A stretch of 64,000 nt of DNA from Aneurinibacillus tyrosinisolvens. GTDB lineage: Bacteria > Bacillota > Bacilli > Aneurinibacillales > Aneurinibacillaceae. Location: assembly GCF_001015055.1 (NCBI RefSeq), contig NZ_BBWZ01000005.1:1-64000 (forward strand). Direction: 5' to 3'. This document shows positions 1 to 8,328 of this stretch, piece after piece. The notes beneath the pieces were generated by a model. That model did no database searches, had not been told where the DNA came from, and saw nothing but the letters and a program-made list of their open reading frames with translations. Position 1 is the stretch's first letter. Each line of letters starts with the position of its first letter. Both the position numbers and the translations under genes were made by a program.

Positions 1-2
1 AA

Positions 3-179
3 CAGCTACTTCTGACGGCATGCGCCATCGGGATGGGAGGACATCCTCTCCTCGGGTTTGATGTGAATTCGTGTGATGAAATTTATAAAATGGAGCTGCA
101 AGGAAAAACCAGCCTCATCCAAATCCCGATCGGTCCCTATCGTCATCGTCCCTGGTTGAAGGGAGGTTTGCACAGTTAA
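3..179 (+). CDS. SagB-type/nitroreductase-family protein, C-terminal fragment
   Basis: An open frame enters from the left edge and stops at 177-179, giving 58 residues. The segment AIGMGGHPLLGFD, followed by IQIPIGPYRHRP, resembles the C-terminal end of SagB-type FMN dehydrogenases (thiazole/oxazole-forming or nitroreductase-like), where a Gly-Gly-His-Pro turn precedes the last beta strand and a V/I-P-I/V-G strand closes the domain. The start and FMN-binding part lie outside the window, so substrate and role cannot be read. It ends about 80 bp before a convergent minus-strand gene. Confidence 0.5.
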   Translation, partial: QLLLTACAIGMGGHPLLGFDVNSCDEIYKMELQGKTSLIQIPIGPYRHRPWLKGGLHS

Positions 180-226
180 GGGAAGCGAGAGCGAAACCGT
201 TAGTTCTGTTCTAGCTTATTAAAAGA

Positions 227-253
227 AAAAGGACAGCAAGCAGTTGTCCTTTT
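227..253 (-). terminator. Intrinsic terminator of the small secreted protein gene
   Basis: Perfect 9-bp stem AAAAGGACA/TGTCCTTTT with a 9-nt loop. Read on the minus strand the stem is followed by a T-rich tract, directly after the stop codon at 262. Confidence 0.6.
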
Positions 254-261
254 GGCATGTA

Positions 262-591
262 TTACTTGAAACAGTTCATGAAAGATGGGAATCCACTAAA
301 AGATTGTGCCGGTGTTTTTGCTTGCTGCGAAGCTGGCGCATTAAATAATTGAGCCGGACAATTAGACTGCTTAGCCGGTACTCCTGTAATGTTATTGTTA
401 TTAGCAAAAGCTTGTTGAACTAAATTATTTAATCCTTGATCATTAGCAGGATTCAATTGTTGTGTTCCGGTGTTAGAACCGAAATTTTGTGCCCCGTTGG
501 CGAATGGGCAAGTGGACGCTGCACTTGCGCTTCCTACATTGAATACCAGCAGAGATGCACCAAGAAGAGTAGCTCCTAGAAGTCTTTTCAT
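262..591 (-). CDS. Small secreted Asn/Gln-rich protein (hypothetical)
   Basis: 109-residue protein starting at the ATG at 591, preceded by AGGAG seven bases upstream. A longer in-frame upstream extension lacks a ribosome binding site and would bury the signal peptide. Residues 1-25 form a signal peptide (MKRLL, then a hydrophobic core, ending in SASAAS). The mature part is rich in Asn, Gln, Ala and Ser, with a run of four Asn and only three Cys (CPF, NCP and NCFK at the extreme C-terminus). There are no enzymatic motifs and I do not recognise a family. Cys pairs flanking a low-complexity core would fit an exported structural or cell-surface peptide, but that is inference. It is monocistronic with its own terminator. 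Confidence 0.75.
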   Translation of the reverse strand: MKRLLGATLLGASLLVFNVGSASAASTCPFANGAQNFGSNTGTQQLNPANDQGLNNLVQQAFANNNNITGVPAKQSNCPAQLFNAPASQQAKTPAQSFSGFPSFMNCFK

Positions 592-787
592 TTTATCACT
601 CCTAATCTGAAATTTGGTGTTTTCTAACTCTTGTTCCATCCTAACATACATACAAGCGAATTTTTGCTGGTAAATATTCACTTGTGACTGGACAATTTTT
701 TCTAGAGAACAAAAGTGTCATTGTTCGTTTATTTCTTTTTTTGCTATGTACGTAATTGAAAAATTTATGGCCTTATACTATATACTA

Positions 788-819
788 AAAAAAGCCGGAT
801 GAATAGATATCCGGCTTTT
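788..819 (-). terminator. Terminator hairpin (AAAAGCCGGAT/ATCCGGCTTTT)
   Basis: An 11-bp perfect stem with T-tracts on both strands lies just after the stop of the YjcZ-type micro-gene at 829. It can act in either direction, but only the minus-strand gene ends here. Confidence 0.65.
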
Positions 820-828
820 CCCCTTTCC

Positions 829-915
829 TTAATCACATGCACACGCAATAATCACGAGTAGGATGAACAGTACGAGAATAATCCCGATTTCCTCATCAAA
901 TCCAAAACCTGCCAT
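829..915 (-). CDS. YjcZ-family sporulation micro-protein
   Basis: 28-residue ORF: MAGFGFDEEI, then a hydrophobic run GIILVLFILLVIIA, ending CACD. The start ATG (913-915) is preceded by a strong GGGAGGG ribosome binding site and the gene is followed by its own terminator. The short Gly/Phe N-terminus, a single hydrophobic helix with an ILLVI core and the small-residue/Cys tail match the YjcZ/sporulation micro-protein family common in Bacillales spore formers. Such peptides are usually spore- or membrane-associated, with no known biochemical activity. A degenerate copy of its C-terminus may lie at 1084-1137. Confidence 0.7.
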   Translation of the reverse strand: MAGFGFDEEIGIILVLFILLVIIACACD

Positions 916-1033
916 ACTTTTCCCTCCCTTTTATGCAAGAGATAGTATTAGATTATGTGAATGGGTTTGGACAAGTGTTGGGCGTTTGCCCTTTTTGCTC
1001 GAAAGTCCGATAATCTGCACAAACAAAACAGCA

Positions 1034-1066
1034 AGAAACCCGCTGGCTGGTGAACCAAGGGTTTCT
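1034..1066 (-). terminator. Probable terminator of the YqeG-like gene
   Basis: Inverted repeat AGAAACCC (1034-1041)/GGGTTTCT (1059-1066) with a partly paired 17-nt interior. A T-rich stretch follows on the minus strand. It lies about 70 bp downstream of the stop at 1138. Confidence 0.4.
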
Positions 1067-1137
1067 ATTTCTACTCTTTATGACTCACATGCACATGCGA
1101 TAACAACGTTTAGAGTGACGGCGAACAGGATGTTCGT

Positions 1138-1614
1138 CTATACTCGAAGCACTTTTACCACTAGCCGTTTTATCGCCCCTATAAACCGAGGCTGCGTCCA
1201 TGAAGGAGACACGAAAATCGTGTACATCCCTAGCCGGTTTCCGCCCCACAAATCAGTAATAATGCCATTGCCAATAACCGCTGTCTCGTTTCTACGGGTT
1301 CCGAGGATATCCAAGGCGGCAAGAAATGCTTTTTTCTTCGGTTTGCCCGCTTCAAACAAAGCCGGAATCTCATTAATCAGCCCGTTTCCTCGCGTCGGAG
1401 GTTTGCTGTTCGAGACGATAACCAGCTTTATCGCATAGCGGGACTGAAAGTCTTTTAGCCATATTTTTAGCGAATCCGATGCTGACTCAGATTTCTTTTT
1501 CATTAATGTATTATTCCAGTCAAGTATGATTCCTTTAATTCCTGCCCGCTGCAGCGTATCTCCGTCTATTTCATAAATCGAGTGCGCAATTTGGGAAGGT
1601 TTAAAAATAGGCAT
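1138..1614 (-). CDS. YqeG-family HAD protein with altered catalytic residues
   Basis: 158 residues, starting at an ATG with GGAGG upstream. The layout is that of YqeG/GEP4-type HAD phosphatases, which are about 170 residues and typically dephosphorylate phosphatidylglycerophosphate. Motif I reads LDWNNT at residues 31-36, so the nucleophilic Asp32 is present but the second, general acid/base Asp is Asn34. Motif II is VSN (Ser68). Lys residues near 91-95 fit motif III. Motif IV reads GNGIITDLWGGNR at 115-127, where family members have GDQ at the start, so another acidic residue is Asn116. The C-terminus ends shortly after KVLRV. It is followed in another frame by a YjcZ-like tail. It may be a catalytically weakened paralogue; activity cannot be assumed. 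Confidence 0.7.
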   Translation of the reverse strand: MPIFKPSQIAHSIYEIDGDTLQRAGIKGIILDWNNTLMKKKSESASDSLKIWLKDFQSRYAIKLVIVSNSKPPTRGNGLINEIPALFEAGKPKKKAFLAALDILGTRRNETAVIGNGIITDLWGGNRLGMYTIFVSPSWTQPRFIGAIKRLVVKVLRV

Positions 1615-1682
1615 AAGCTTCCTCCGTTGTAGGGATGTAATAGTAAGCCAGTCGTATATAGTTTGCCTTCATTTTGAAATAT

Positions 1683-2453
1683 TCATTTAGAAGAAAAAAT
1701 AAACTGTTTGATTAGATTGTTTAATTCCTTGTGTGTCTTTGTGGGAATCTGATGTTTTACCTTTGGTATCAATTTGAATTCACTATTCGCCAAATTTGTA
1801 TGGATAAGCCGGCCATAAGAATGAAAATCTTTATCTTCCGCCCCGTACACCAGCAAAACAGGGAAGGGAATGCTCTGCAGTTGATTTGTACAGTTATACG
1901 TCAAACTGTATCGGTAATACTCTTCTGCTGTTTTCTTATTGGCTTTTTTAGCGTCTCTTAATAATTTCCAGAACATTGCTGTTGTATTCGAATTACTCCA
2001 AGCAATAGAGAAAGCAAGTGTGGAAATGGCCCCAACCTTGGCAAGCGCAATCCCCAAGGAGATTTTATTTTTTAACTGCCAAGTATTTACCTCTGATATT
2101 CCGCCAACAAGAATGCCGCCTAATGTCCGCTCAGGAGCTGTTAACAAAAATTCAAGAGCAATGGAACCTCCTGTTGAGTATCCACATACGAATGCTTTAT
2201 CCACGCCCAGATGGTCCATGATTTTTTTCATATCTTCAACAATGAGTGAATAGGTCAACGTCTGCGTAGAAGGTTGGCTTTTTCCATGGCCTCTTATATC
2301 AAAAATTATTACGGTAAAATACTTTGATAGCTCATCAAGCTGATATTTAAAATTTACACCGCTGAGTATAGGAGGATGAATAAAAATAATGGGGGTCCCT
2401 TTTCCTTGAACAATATAGTGCAAGAAAACTCCATTCACTCTTATCTTTGCCAT
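1683..2453 (-). CDS. Alpha/beta-fold hydrolase
   Basis: 256 residues from the ATG at 2453, which has GAGGTGAT seven bases upstream; an 11-residue upstream extension is less likely. Family features are the oxyanion region IHPP, the FDIRGHGKS strand-turn, the nucleophile elbow GYSTGG (about residue 85), an acid in YGAEDKD (about 205) and a His in VKHQIPT (about 232). The complete Ser-Asp-His triad suggests an esterase, lipase or C-C hydrolase acting on a small substrate. Substrate is unknown. It is similar along its length to the hydrolase at 14440-15246, suggesting a within-genome paralogous pair. It is transcribed alone. Confidence 0.8.
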   Translation of the reverse strand: MAKIRVNGVFLHYIVQGKGTPIIFIHPPILSGVNFKYQLDELSKYFTVIIFDIRGHGKSQPSTQTLTYSLIVEDMKKIMDHLGVDKAFVCGYSTGGSIALEFLLTAPERTLGGILVGGISEVNTWQLKNKISLGIALAKVGAISTLAFSIAWSNSNTTAMFWKLLRDAKKANKKTAEEYYRYSLTYNCTNQLQSIPFPVLLVYGAEDKDFHSYGRLIHTNLANSEFKLIPKVKHQIPTKTHKELNNLIKQFIFSSK

Positions 2454-2726
2454 AAATGATATCACCTCGGTTATACGTAAACTCACCCAGCAAGGTGGCT
2501 TGTACGGATGAATTTTCTGCTTTTCTCTTTGTGTAGTTTGCCCTGCTTTTTCAGTCTGATTACCTATTTACTGCATGTTCATCAAAAGGTTGTCTATTGA
2601 TGCCTAATCATCTTGATCACATTAAAAAGCTGACATTCTCATTAATTAGGAAAGTTTTGCCGTGCCTGAATCATATAGTTGTAAATACTTTATAGGTAGA
2701 AAGGAAAAAAAAGGGGAGGGCAATAG

Positions 2727-3641
2727 ATGCATAAAGGTAAATGGAAAATTGTGCGAAAACTCTCTCGGAAGATTAGCACGGTATGGGTTGTTACCCGTAC
2801 TAAGAATAGGAAAACACAGAGAGGATATTTTAAGATACTGGATAAAAAAAGCAAGAAATATGCCGGACCTCTCCTTGCTAATGAATTAATTTCTTATCGC
2901 CTGGCAAGGGCGCTTAACTTGAAGGCGGCGAAGATTAAACTGGCGAAAATTGAAAGAAGGCGAGGGGTTGTTTCCATTGTCCGGCCAGCCCGGCGTCATT
3001 ATACCTGGGCTGAGCTTAGCAAAAAGTTAAATAGTCCAATTATGAAGCATATTGATAATCCTCAACAGCTTTTAAAGACATTCGTGTTTGATATTTGGAT
3101 ATGCAATGTAGACAGACACGGAGAAAATCTTATTACATTTCCTAAAAGAAACAAATATAGTTTTTATCTTATTGATCATGGATTCGCGTTATTAGGTGCC
3201 ATGAAATGGAGAAGGGTCCCATGGAATTCTTCCTATTGGAATCATGTAACAAAATATAATCGACATTATGTGCAAGGACTACGCTCTTATATTTATAGCT
3301 ATCAGCAGCTGTCTCCTTTTATAGAACAGATACAAAGCATCCCTGCTTATAAAATCAAGAAGATAGTGAAATCGATGCCTGTTTCGGTTTTATCTCCCAG
3401 TAAGAAAAAAATTGTGATAAAGCTCCTCTTATATCGCCAGGAAAATTTGCATGTGATTGTAAACCGATGGATGAAGGAATATAAAAAGAACGATAGCCGA
3501 TCACGAGTGCTGATCAACAAAAAAAGCAGGCGAAAAATGAAAAAGAGGCACATTGCTCGGGAAAGCAGTTCGTATCCGACCGGGTATTATTCAACCGGAT
3601 ACTATTCTTCGTTCACTTCAAGACCTTACAATACTTTATGA
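2727..3641 (+). CDS. HipA-like kinase-fold protein with Tyr-rich C-terminal tail
   Basis: 304 residues; ATG preceded by GGGAGGG. A kinase-like core is visible: a possible ATP-anchoring Lys36 in YFKIL, the catalytic-loop motif NVDRHGENL at 127-135 (Asp129, Asn134) and the metal-binding Asp150 in LIDHGFAL, the arrangement of HipA/PI4K-related kinases. The protein is very basic (pI clearly high), with Lys/Arg clusters in the N-terminus and at residues 250-275. It ends in a Ser/Tyr tail with the repeated unit YPTGYYSTGYYSS. No partner antitoxin gene (HipB-like helix-turn-helix) lies next to it, so a toxin-antitoxin role is not supported. Tyr-rich tails are common in spore coat proteins, so a coat-associated kinase is a reasonable guess, not shown. 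Confidence 0.65.
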   Translation: MHKGKWKIVRKLSRKISTVWVVTRTKNRKTQRGYFKILDKKSKKYAGPLLANELISYRLARALNLKAAKIKLAKIERRRGVVSIVRPARRHYTWAELSKKLNSPIMKHIDNPQQLLKTFVFDIWICNVDRHGENLITFPKRNKYSFYLIDHGFALLGAMKWRRVPWNSSYWNHVTKYNRHYVQGLRSYIYSYQQLSPFIEQIQSIPAYKIKKIVKSMPVSVLSPSKKKIVIKLLLYRQENLHVIVNRWMKEYKKNDSRSRVLINKKSRRKMKKRHIARESSSYPTGYYSTGYYSSFTSRPYNTL

Positions 3642-3752
3642 ACAAACGAGAGGCCGCATTCCTTTAGACATTCAGGGCTGTTTGTTTCACGTTCATTGAA
3701 ATGGGAAAGGTATAGTAGTGTCTTATCCATAATTGAGAAAGGCGGATGCAGA

Positions 3753-4076
3753 ATGAATGATGACTGTTTCGTAAAAGAGTATGATAACCTAGCCGCACTT
3801 TATCAAGATATTAGCAACTTAAAGGATAAAAGGTATACAGAAGGGAACATGTATATTCTCGCTCATGAGACTGAAACCGCTTTGGACCTAACGGACATTA
3901 CTAGCGTGCCTAAATTTTTAAAGGACCAGGGAAATGGAGAAGGACCGCGCAATGTGTTGCAAAACCTTGACTTTAGCCCAGAAGAAGCGGATCATTATGA
4001 AGCTAAGCTGGATGAAGGCAAAGTTCTGTTAGTTGTAAAAAATAATAACAAAGGTCCCACTCCCCCATTTGTTTAA
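3753..4076 (+). CDS. General stress protein 17M-like (YflT-type) protein
   Basis: 107 residues from the ATG at 3753, preceded by AAAGGCGG; the frame is open further upstream but without a ribosome binding site. The N-terminus (VKEYDNLAALYQDISNLKDKRYTEGNMYILAHE) has the pattern of general-stress domains: an aromatic strand, a helix and a second strand. Acidic residues in the middle (SPEEADHYEAKLDEGKVLLVV) match the conserved EA-x-Y-x-x-x-L-x-x-GK-x-L-x-x-V end of the same family. Proteins of this group are sigma-B-dependent in B. subtilis; no sigma-B promoter was identified here. Confidence 0.7.
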   Translation: MNDDCFVKEYDNLAALYQDISNLKDKRYTEGNMYILAHETETALDLTDITSVPKFLKDQGNGEGPRNVLQNLDFSPEEADHYEAKLDEGKVLLVVKNNNKGPTPPFV

Positions 4077-4104
4077 GTAACATAATAGTTTGAACAAGCA
4101 TAGC

Positions 4105-4129
4105 AGCCGTTCCGATGTAAGGAACGGCT
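4105..4129 (+). terminator. Hairpin after the stress protein gene
   Basis: Perfect 9-bp stem AGCCGTTCC/GGAACGGCT with a 7-nt loop, 28 bp after the stop at 4076. The T-tract is weak. The remaining gap to 4339 shows no gene. Confidence 0.5.
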
Positions 4130-4339
4130 TAGCCTGTTTAGGAACACCCCCGCTTTATATGTTGTCAATTTTTAGATAATAAGGAGACAAAGAAATGATT
4201 CATTCTGAACACACTTCACAGGCAGGCCCCACAAAATGTATTTATCCAAAATGGCAGAGGACTTGCAAAACTTAGTTGGAACATTCAGGATTGTATGATA
4301 AAATCGTAGAAGTTTTTAGATAGCAAGAAGGGAAAGAGA

Positions 4340-5906
4340 ATGAGGAGAATACGCATTTCTTTGTGGCACTTAATTTTATTTATCGTCATCATTTCGGTTT
4401 CTGTAACATTCTTTAGCAGTATGATCGCCGGTTACCGTGTAAGCAAACAGGCCCTTATTACGAACACACTGGAAACAAACCGCGTCTATGCGTTAAAGCT
4501 CGCAGCAACGATTGATTCGTTTTTAAATAATACGCTTCAAACACTGCAGGTGAGCGCGCAGGAGATTTCTCCTTTTATGAAAAATACAGGAAAACTCCTC
4601 AACGAAGCAGATCGGTTACAAAAACAAACGAATACGTTTAACTCGGTCATCATTGCCGATAAAACCGGAAAGATTTTAGCTACCTCATCACAAACGATTA
4701 ACATGGTAGGGAAAGTATTAACATCCCCCGGGGCAGAACAAGCACTAAAGGAAAGAAAACCGCTCATCTCCAAGCCATATACGGCTATTACCGGAAGATT
4801 GGTCATTTTTATTTCCTATCCCATTCATGACAGGCAGGGAAACTATGTTGGCCTGGTTGGTGGAACGCTGTACCTGAAAAAAGGCAGTGCTTTAAACCAA
4901 TTGATGGGCCGTCACTTTTACCATGATGGTTCCTATGTATATGTTATAAACCCGGATGGCCGTGTTATCTATCACCAAAAGCAGGAGCGTGTGAATGAGG
5001 TCATAATAAAGAATGCCATTGTTCAAAAGCTCATGCAAGGAGAAAATGGCGCCGAACGTATCATTAACACGAAAGGGGAAGATATGCTGGCAGGATACGC
5101 TTTTGTCCCAACCGCCCACTGGGGAGTCGTGTCACAGCGCCCTGTAAAAATGGCCCTTGCCCCGTCTGATAAAATGGTTAAAGATATGATACTGACAGCA
5201 CTGCCTTCTCTGCTGCTTTCCATCCTTATCATTTCGTGGCTTGTTAAGTGGATTGCGAAACCGCTGCAGCAGCTGTCGTACTATGCGGAGCGCAGCATAG
5301 AAAAAGGACAAAAAGGAAATGTCGATAGCATCTTTGCCTGGTATTACGAGGCCCTTCAACTAAAGAAGGCACTTACCTATAGCCTGGACTCCCTGCATGA
5401 AGAAATTAACCACTTTATGCACGAATCCGTGACTGATCCGCTGACGGGGCTTGCCAATCGGAGAACGATGGATAAACAAATACAAGAATGGAAACAAAAT
5501 GAGATTGCCTGCTCTATTATTTTATTGGATATCGACCATTTTAAGAGGATTAATGATACGTTTGGCCACACGGCAGGGGATCATGTGCTTACGTTTCTTG
5601 CCGATCAAATACGGCAAACCGTGCGAAAACAGGATATATGCTGCCGTGTAGGTGGAGAAGAGTTTGTTATCCTGCTTCCTCATGCCGGCAAAAACGAGGC
5701 CTTTGAGCTGGCGGAACGCTTGCGAAAAAGCATAGAACAAAGCATCAGCGTACGGGGAAACAGTTACGATTTCCGCCGGCGTTGCTTCCTATCCGGATGG
5801 GGTAACCGATGTCTCACAATTAGTGAAAAAAGCCGATCAGTCATTGTATGAGGCGAAAAAAACAGGGAGAAATTGTACGATTGTTTATGCTGCCTTGTCA
5901 TATTAA
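4340..5906 (+). pseudogene. Membrane diguanylate cyclase (Cache-GGDEF), frameshifted near its end
   Basis: As read, the frame ends at 5851 with a nonsensical tail (503 residues). Shifting frame at the run of four G at 5754-5757 restores TVTISAGVASYPDG, KKADQSLYEAKK and TGRN before a stop at 5904-5906, giving a normal GGDEF C-terminus. Domains: transmembrane helix at about 8-30, an extracytoplasmic dCache sensor to about 275, a second helix at about 282-302, a linker, then GGDEF. The catalytic signature GGEEF is intact, and RKQD lies exactly five residues before it, matching the RxxD inhibitory I-site. The intact protein should make cyclic di-GMP with product inhibition, in response to an external ligand. 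The shift looks like a sequencing indel, but a genuine C-terminal truncation cannot be excluded. Confidence 0.8.
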
Positions 5907-5922
5907 AAGCGTATGCTATAAT
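5895..5922 (+). promoter_or_regulatory. Sigma-A promoter with extended -10 for the cold-shock gene
   Basis: TTGTCA (5895-5900), 16-bp spacer, then TGC-TATAAT (-10 at 5917-5922). It overlaps the end of the cyclase gene. Transcription from here would give a leader of about 150 nt before the ATG at 6077. The leader is very AT-rich, as is usual for cold-shock mRNAs whose 5' UTR refolds with temperature. Confidence 0.6.
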
Positions 5923-6076
5923 GAATTCAAACGTTAATTATATATTGATTTTTATAATTCACATGTTATCAGGGGTTATATTTTCAATTTGTATACAGCC
6001 CGTGATAATATGTGAATTTTTATTTTTATATTCAATATTAACTAACATATTATACTAAATTTGCGGAGGTTCTTAC

Positions 6077-6277
6077 ATGAACACAGGTACAGTAAAATGG
6101 TTTAATGCAGAAAAAGGATTTGGCTTTATTGAAGTTGAAGGTGGAGAGGATGTATTTGTACATTTTTCTGCCATTACAGGAGATGGATTCAAATCCCTCG
6201 AAGAAGGACAGCGAGTAAGTTTTGACGTTACACAAGGCAACCGTGGAGCTCAAGCTGCAAACGTTGTTAAGTTATAA
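6077..6277 (+). CDS. Cold-shock protein (CspA/CspB family)
   Basis: 66 residues, the normal family length, with GGAGG nine bases before the ATG. It is a single OB-fold RNA/ssDNA-binding domain. RNP1 is KGFGFI at 15-20, RNP2 is VFVHF, and the N-terminal [12 protein letters not shown] signature is complete. It acts in the cytoplasm as an RNA chaperone that melts secondary structure. The long AT-rich leader (5929-6076) and the strong terminator make it a monocistronic, probably post-transcriptionally controlled gene. Confidence 0.95.
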   Translation: MNTGTVKWFNAEKGFGFIEVEGGEDVFVHFSAITGDGFKSLEEGQRVSFDVTQGNRGAQAANVVKL

Positions 6278-6315
6278 TAGGTAATAAACCAATCATATTG
6301 TAACGATATGAGGGA

Positions 6316-6351
6316 AGGCTGCTGACATCATCATGTTAGCAGCCTTTTTTG
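6316..6351 (+). terminator. Rho-independent terminator of the cold-shock gene
   Basis: Stem GGCTGCT/AGCAGCC followed by TTTTTT, about 40 bp after the stop. Confidence 0.8.
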
Positions 6352-6380
6352 CTGTCTGGATAATCGATAGATAGCCGGCA

Positions 6381-6408
6381 AAAAAAATAGCCTTCAGGCT
6401 AGTTTTTT
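6381..6408 (-). terminator. Terminator for the CarD-like gene
   Basis: Short stem TAGCC/GGCTA with a TTCA loop, flanked by A7 and T6 runs. On the minus strand it ends in a T-run about 60 bp beyond the stop at 6465. Confidence 0.5.
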
Positions 6409-6464
6409 CGGGTGCAATCAATGCTTTATGCTTCTATCATAAAAATAGGTTTAGCCTGTTATTT

Positions 6465-6944
6465 CTAATAGTTGATTTCCCTATCCAACAAATCAGTTGC
6501 TTGATTTTCCGTAAACCCTTTGACTAGCACCAGTTCACTAATTAAAATTTGCCGCGCGCTGTCCAACATCCTTTTCTCGCTTGTATTAAGGATTTTTTCT
6601 TCGTTTCTGCGCATTAAATCTCGGACCACTTCGGCACTGTCCTGTATATTGCCTGTTTTCATTTTTTCCATATTCAGGCGATACCGCTGGTTCCACGGAA
6701 TTAATTTATCGGATTCTTCATTATGGAGAAGAAGCAATACATTCTCCAGCGTATGCGCATCGACAACGAGACGTATACCAAGACCTGATGCTTTCTTTAC
6801 AGGAACCATTACTTTCATGCTGCCAATCGGCATTTTTATAATATAATAGCGCTGTTTCTCTCCCAGGATTTCTTTTTCCTCTACAGCTTCGACCACGCCT
6901 GCACCATGCATTGGATAAACAATCTTGTCACCTATTTCAAACAA
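6465..6944 (-). CDS. CarD/CdnL-type RNA-polymerase-binding regulator
   Basis: 159 residues. The start is a TTG at 6944, placed by GGAGGTGA upstream. The first ~65 residues carry the CarD/TRCF RNA-polymerase-interacting domain (GDKIVYPMHGAGVVEAVEEKEI, followed by YYIIKMP and MKVMVPV). The rest is the helical DNA-binding domain with a conserved Trp (IPWNQRYRLNMEKMKTG). Proteins of this family bind the RNA polymerase beta subunit and stabilise open complexes at rRNA and other promoters. The B. subtilis homologue is YdeB. It is monocistronic, with a divergent lipoprotein gene further on. Confidence 0.85.
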   Translation of the reverse strand: MFEIGDKIVYPMHGAGVVEAVEEKEILGEKQRYYIIKMPIGSMKVMVPVKKASGLGIRLVVDAHTLENVLLLLHNEESDKLIPWNQRYRLNMEKMKTGNIQDSAEVVRDLMRRNEEKILNTSEKRMLDSARQILISELVLVKGFTENQATDLLDREINY

Positions 6945-7060
6945 AAAAACTCACCTCCGATAAAGTGCCTTTTTCAATAATAGCATATGTAGACTGTTTT
7001 GGCAAAAATAAAATGATATCATATAAAAATGAAATAAGTCAATAGAATTTTTGAAAAAAA

Positions 7061-7615
7061 TTACCCTTTTTCTTTTTTTATATTCATCACAAGTTCGTTC
7101 AAGCTGCTTTTTGCCTTGTTCGTGATATCGATTCCCTCCATGATTTTCACTGAGTTTACAACCCGCATTCCATCTAGCTGGTAAGTTAGCCCTTTTCTGA
7201 ATTTCGTAAGAATCCCCTCGTAGCTTGTTTTTATCTTTTTAAGGTTAGCGCTTTCGGGCTTAGAATCGTTATGGATTTTATTCCATAGGTAGAGCACCTC
7301 CTGCCTGGCTATATCCACGCTTTCTTTTGCTTCATCAAGTTCATCGTTGTGCTGGGTTTCGGAAAGGATAAGGTCTAATTCTTTCAGCGTCTTTTGCAAT
7401 GTATCTATCGAATTTTCAACGTCTTGAATAAACATTTTATCATTAGCGTTTACAGCTGTAGAGGCGGATGGATTGAGTGGCATGCTTTTTATCGTTTGCG
7501 CTTCTTGCTTCTGAACATTGGAGTGGGCAACGGGCTCGAATTTGCTTTCAGAACTGCAGGCGGTGAGTGCAGCTGTACAAAGCAGGACAATAGTGATAGA
7601 AATCGTTGCTTTCAT
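7061..7615 (-). CDS. Lipoprotein, coiled-coil, unknown function
   Basis: 184 residues; AAGGAGGG before the ATG. A signal peptide with lipobox LTAC places the lipidated Cys at residue 20, so it is anchored on the outer face of the membrane. Residues 55-115 are predicted helical (many Glu/Lys/Leu at heptad spacing), as is the C-terminus. I recognise no catalytic motif. It is divergent from another lipoprotein gene (7783) with the same general design: lipobox then helices. The two are not obviously homologous. Confidence 0.75.
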   Translation of the reverse strand: MKATISITIVLLCTAALTACSSESKFEPVAHSNVQKQEAQTIKSMPLNPSASTAVNANDKMFIQDVENSIDTLQKTLKELDLILSETQHNDELDEAKESVDIARQEVLYLWNKIHNDSKPESANLKKIKTSYEGILTKFRKGLTYQLDGMRVVNSVKIMEGIDITNKAKSSLNELVMNIKKEKG

Positions 7616-7782
7616 TTGTTTTAACCCTCCTTTATAGCCATTGTATTAGCTTGTCCTGCAAGATATGAGAAGAGATTCTTCCTCCTGCTCTTACTCCAAT
7701 GGTGTATTATTCACTAGGGACACACGATGAGGTAATGATTTGTCCCTCCCTTCCATATATATCTTGGGAGGGAGGAGATATT

Positions 7783-8328
7783 TTGAAACGAAACCGATTT
7801 CTATTTATTGTTGGCAGTGTGATGACCTTGTTTCTTACGGCTTGCTCTAACGGACAGGCGAACCATATGGACGCCCCTTCCCAAGCGGCGGAGGAAAAGG
7901 GGACTTTGCAGATAATCACCGTACCGGATTCTACGCTGGATGAGCCAGCCCAGAGTTCACCGCAGTTTGGCAAGCAGGCTTTGGAATACATGAATGATTT
8001 ATTGCTCGCCAGTGCCGAATTGCAGGGACAGCTTCAGGGAGAATTCGACCAGAAGGACTGGGAGCAGCGGGTTGGGAGCGTGGAAAACTCCTATCGGGCT
8101 GCCGTCAAGCACGCCATGTCAATCCCAAGGCCGGAGCCGGGCGCACTAAATATGTATAACACCTACATTATGATTGTGGACAGGTATAAAGCGTTCCCGG
8201 AGCTTCTTTTTCAGGGGATTGAGGAAAACAATGTAAATGCAATTAAAGAAGCGTTCACCCAGCTCCGCATGACCGAACGGCAGTATGATCGATTTATTAA
8301 AATTACCAATGAGAAGCCCGTTTCCTAA
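7783..8328 (+). CDS. Lipoprotein, helical, unknown function
   Basis: 181 residues from a TTG at 7783, with GGGAGGGAGGAGA immediately upstream; longer in-frame starts lack a ribosome binding site and would mask the signal peptide. KRNRF precedes a hydrophobic core, then the lipobox LTAC. The mature protein is helical and acidic in the first third, with no recognisable domain. Its terminator stem overlaps the last codons. It is divergent from the lipoprotein at 7061-7615. Confidence 0.75.
   Translation: MKRNRFLFIVGSVMTLFLTACSNGQANHMDAPSQAAEEKGTLQIITVPDSTLDEPAQSSPQFGKQALEYMNDLLLASAELQGQLQGEFDQKDWEQRVGSVENSYRAAVKHAMSIPRPEPGALNMYNTYIMIVDRYKAFPELLFQGIEENNVNAIKEAFTQLRMTERQYDRFIKITNEKPVS

Noticed and set aside
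863-1438. 191-residue plus-strand ORF covering the YqeG-like gene
   Set aside because: It is the reverse strand of the HAD gene and the YjcZ micro-gene, with no ribosome binding site or domain.
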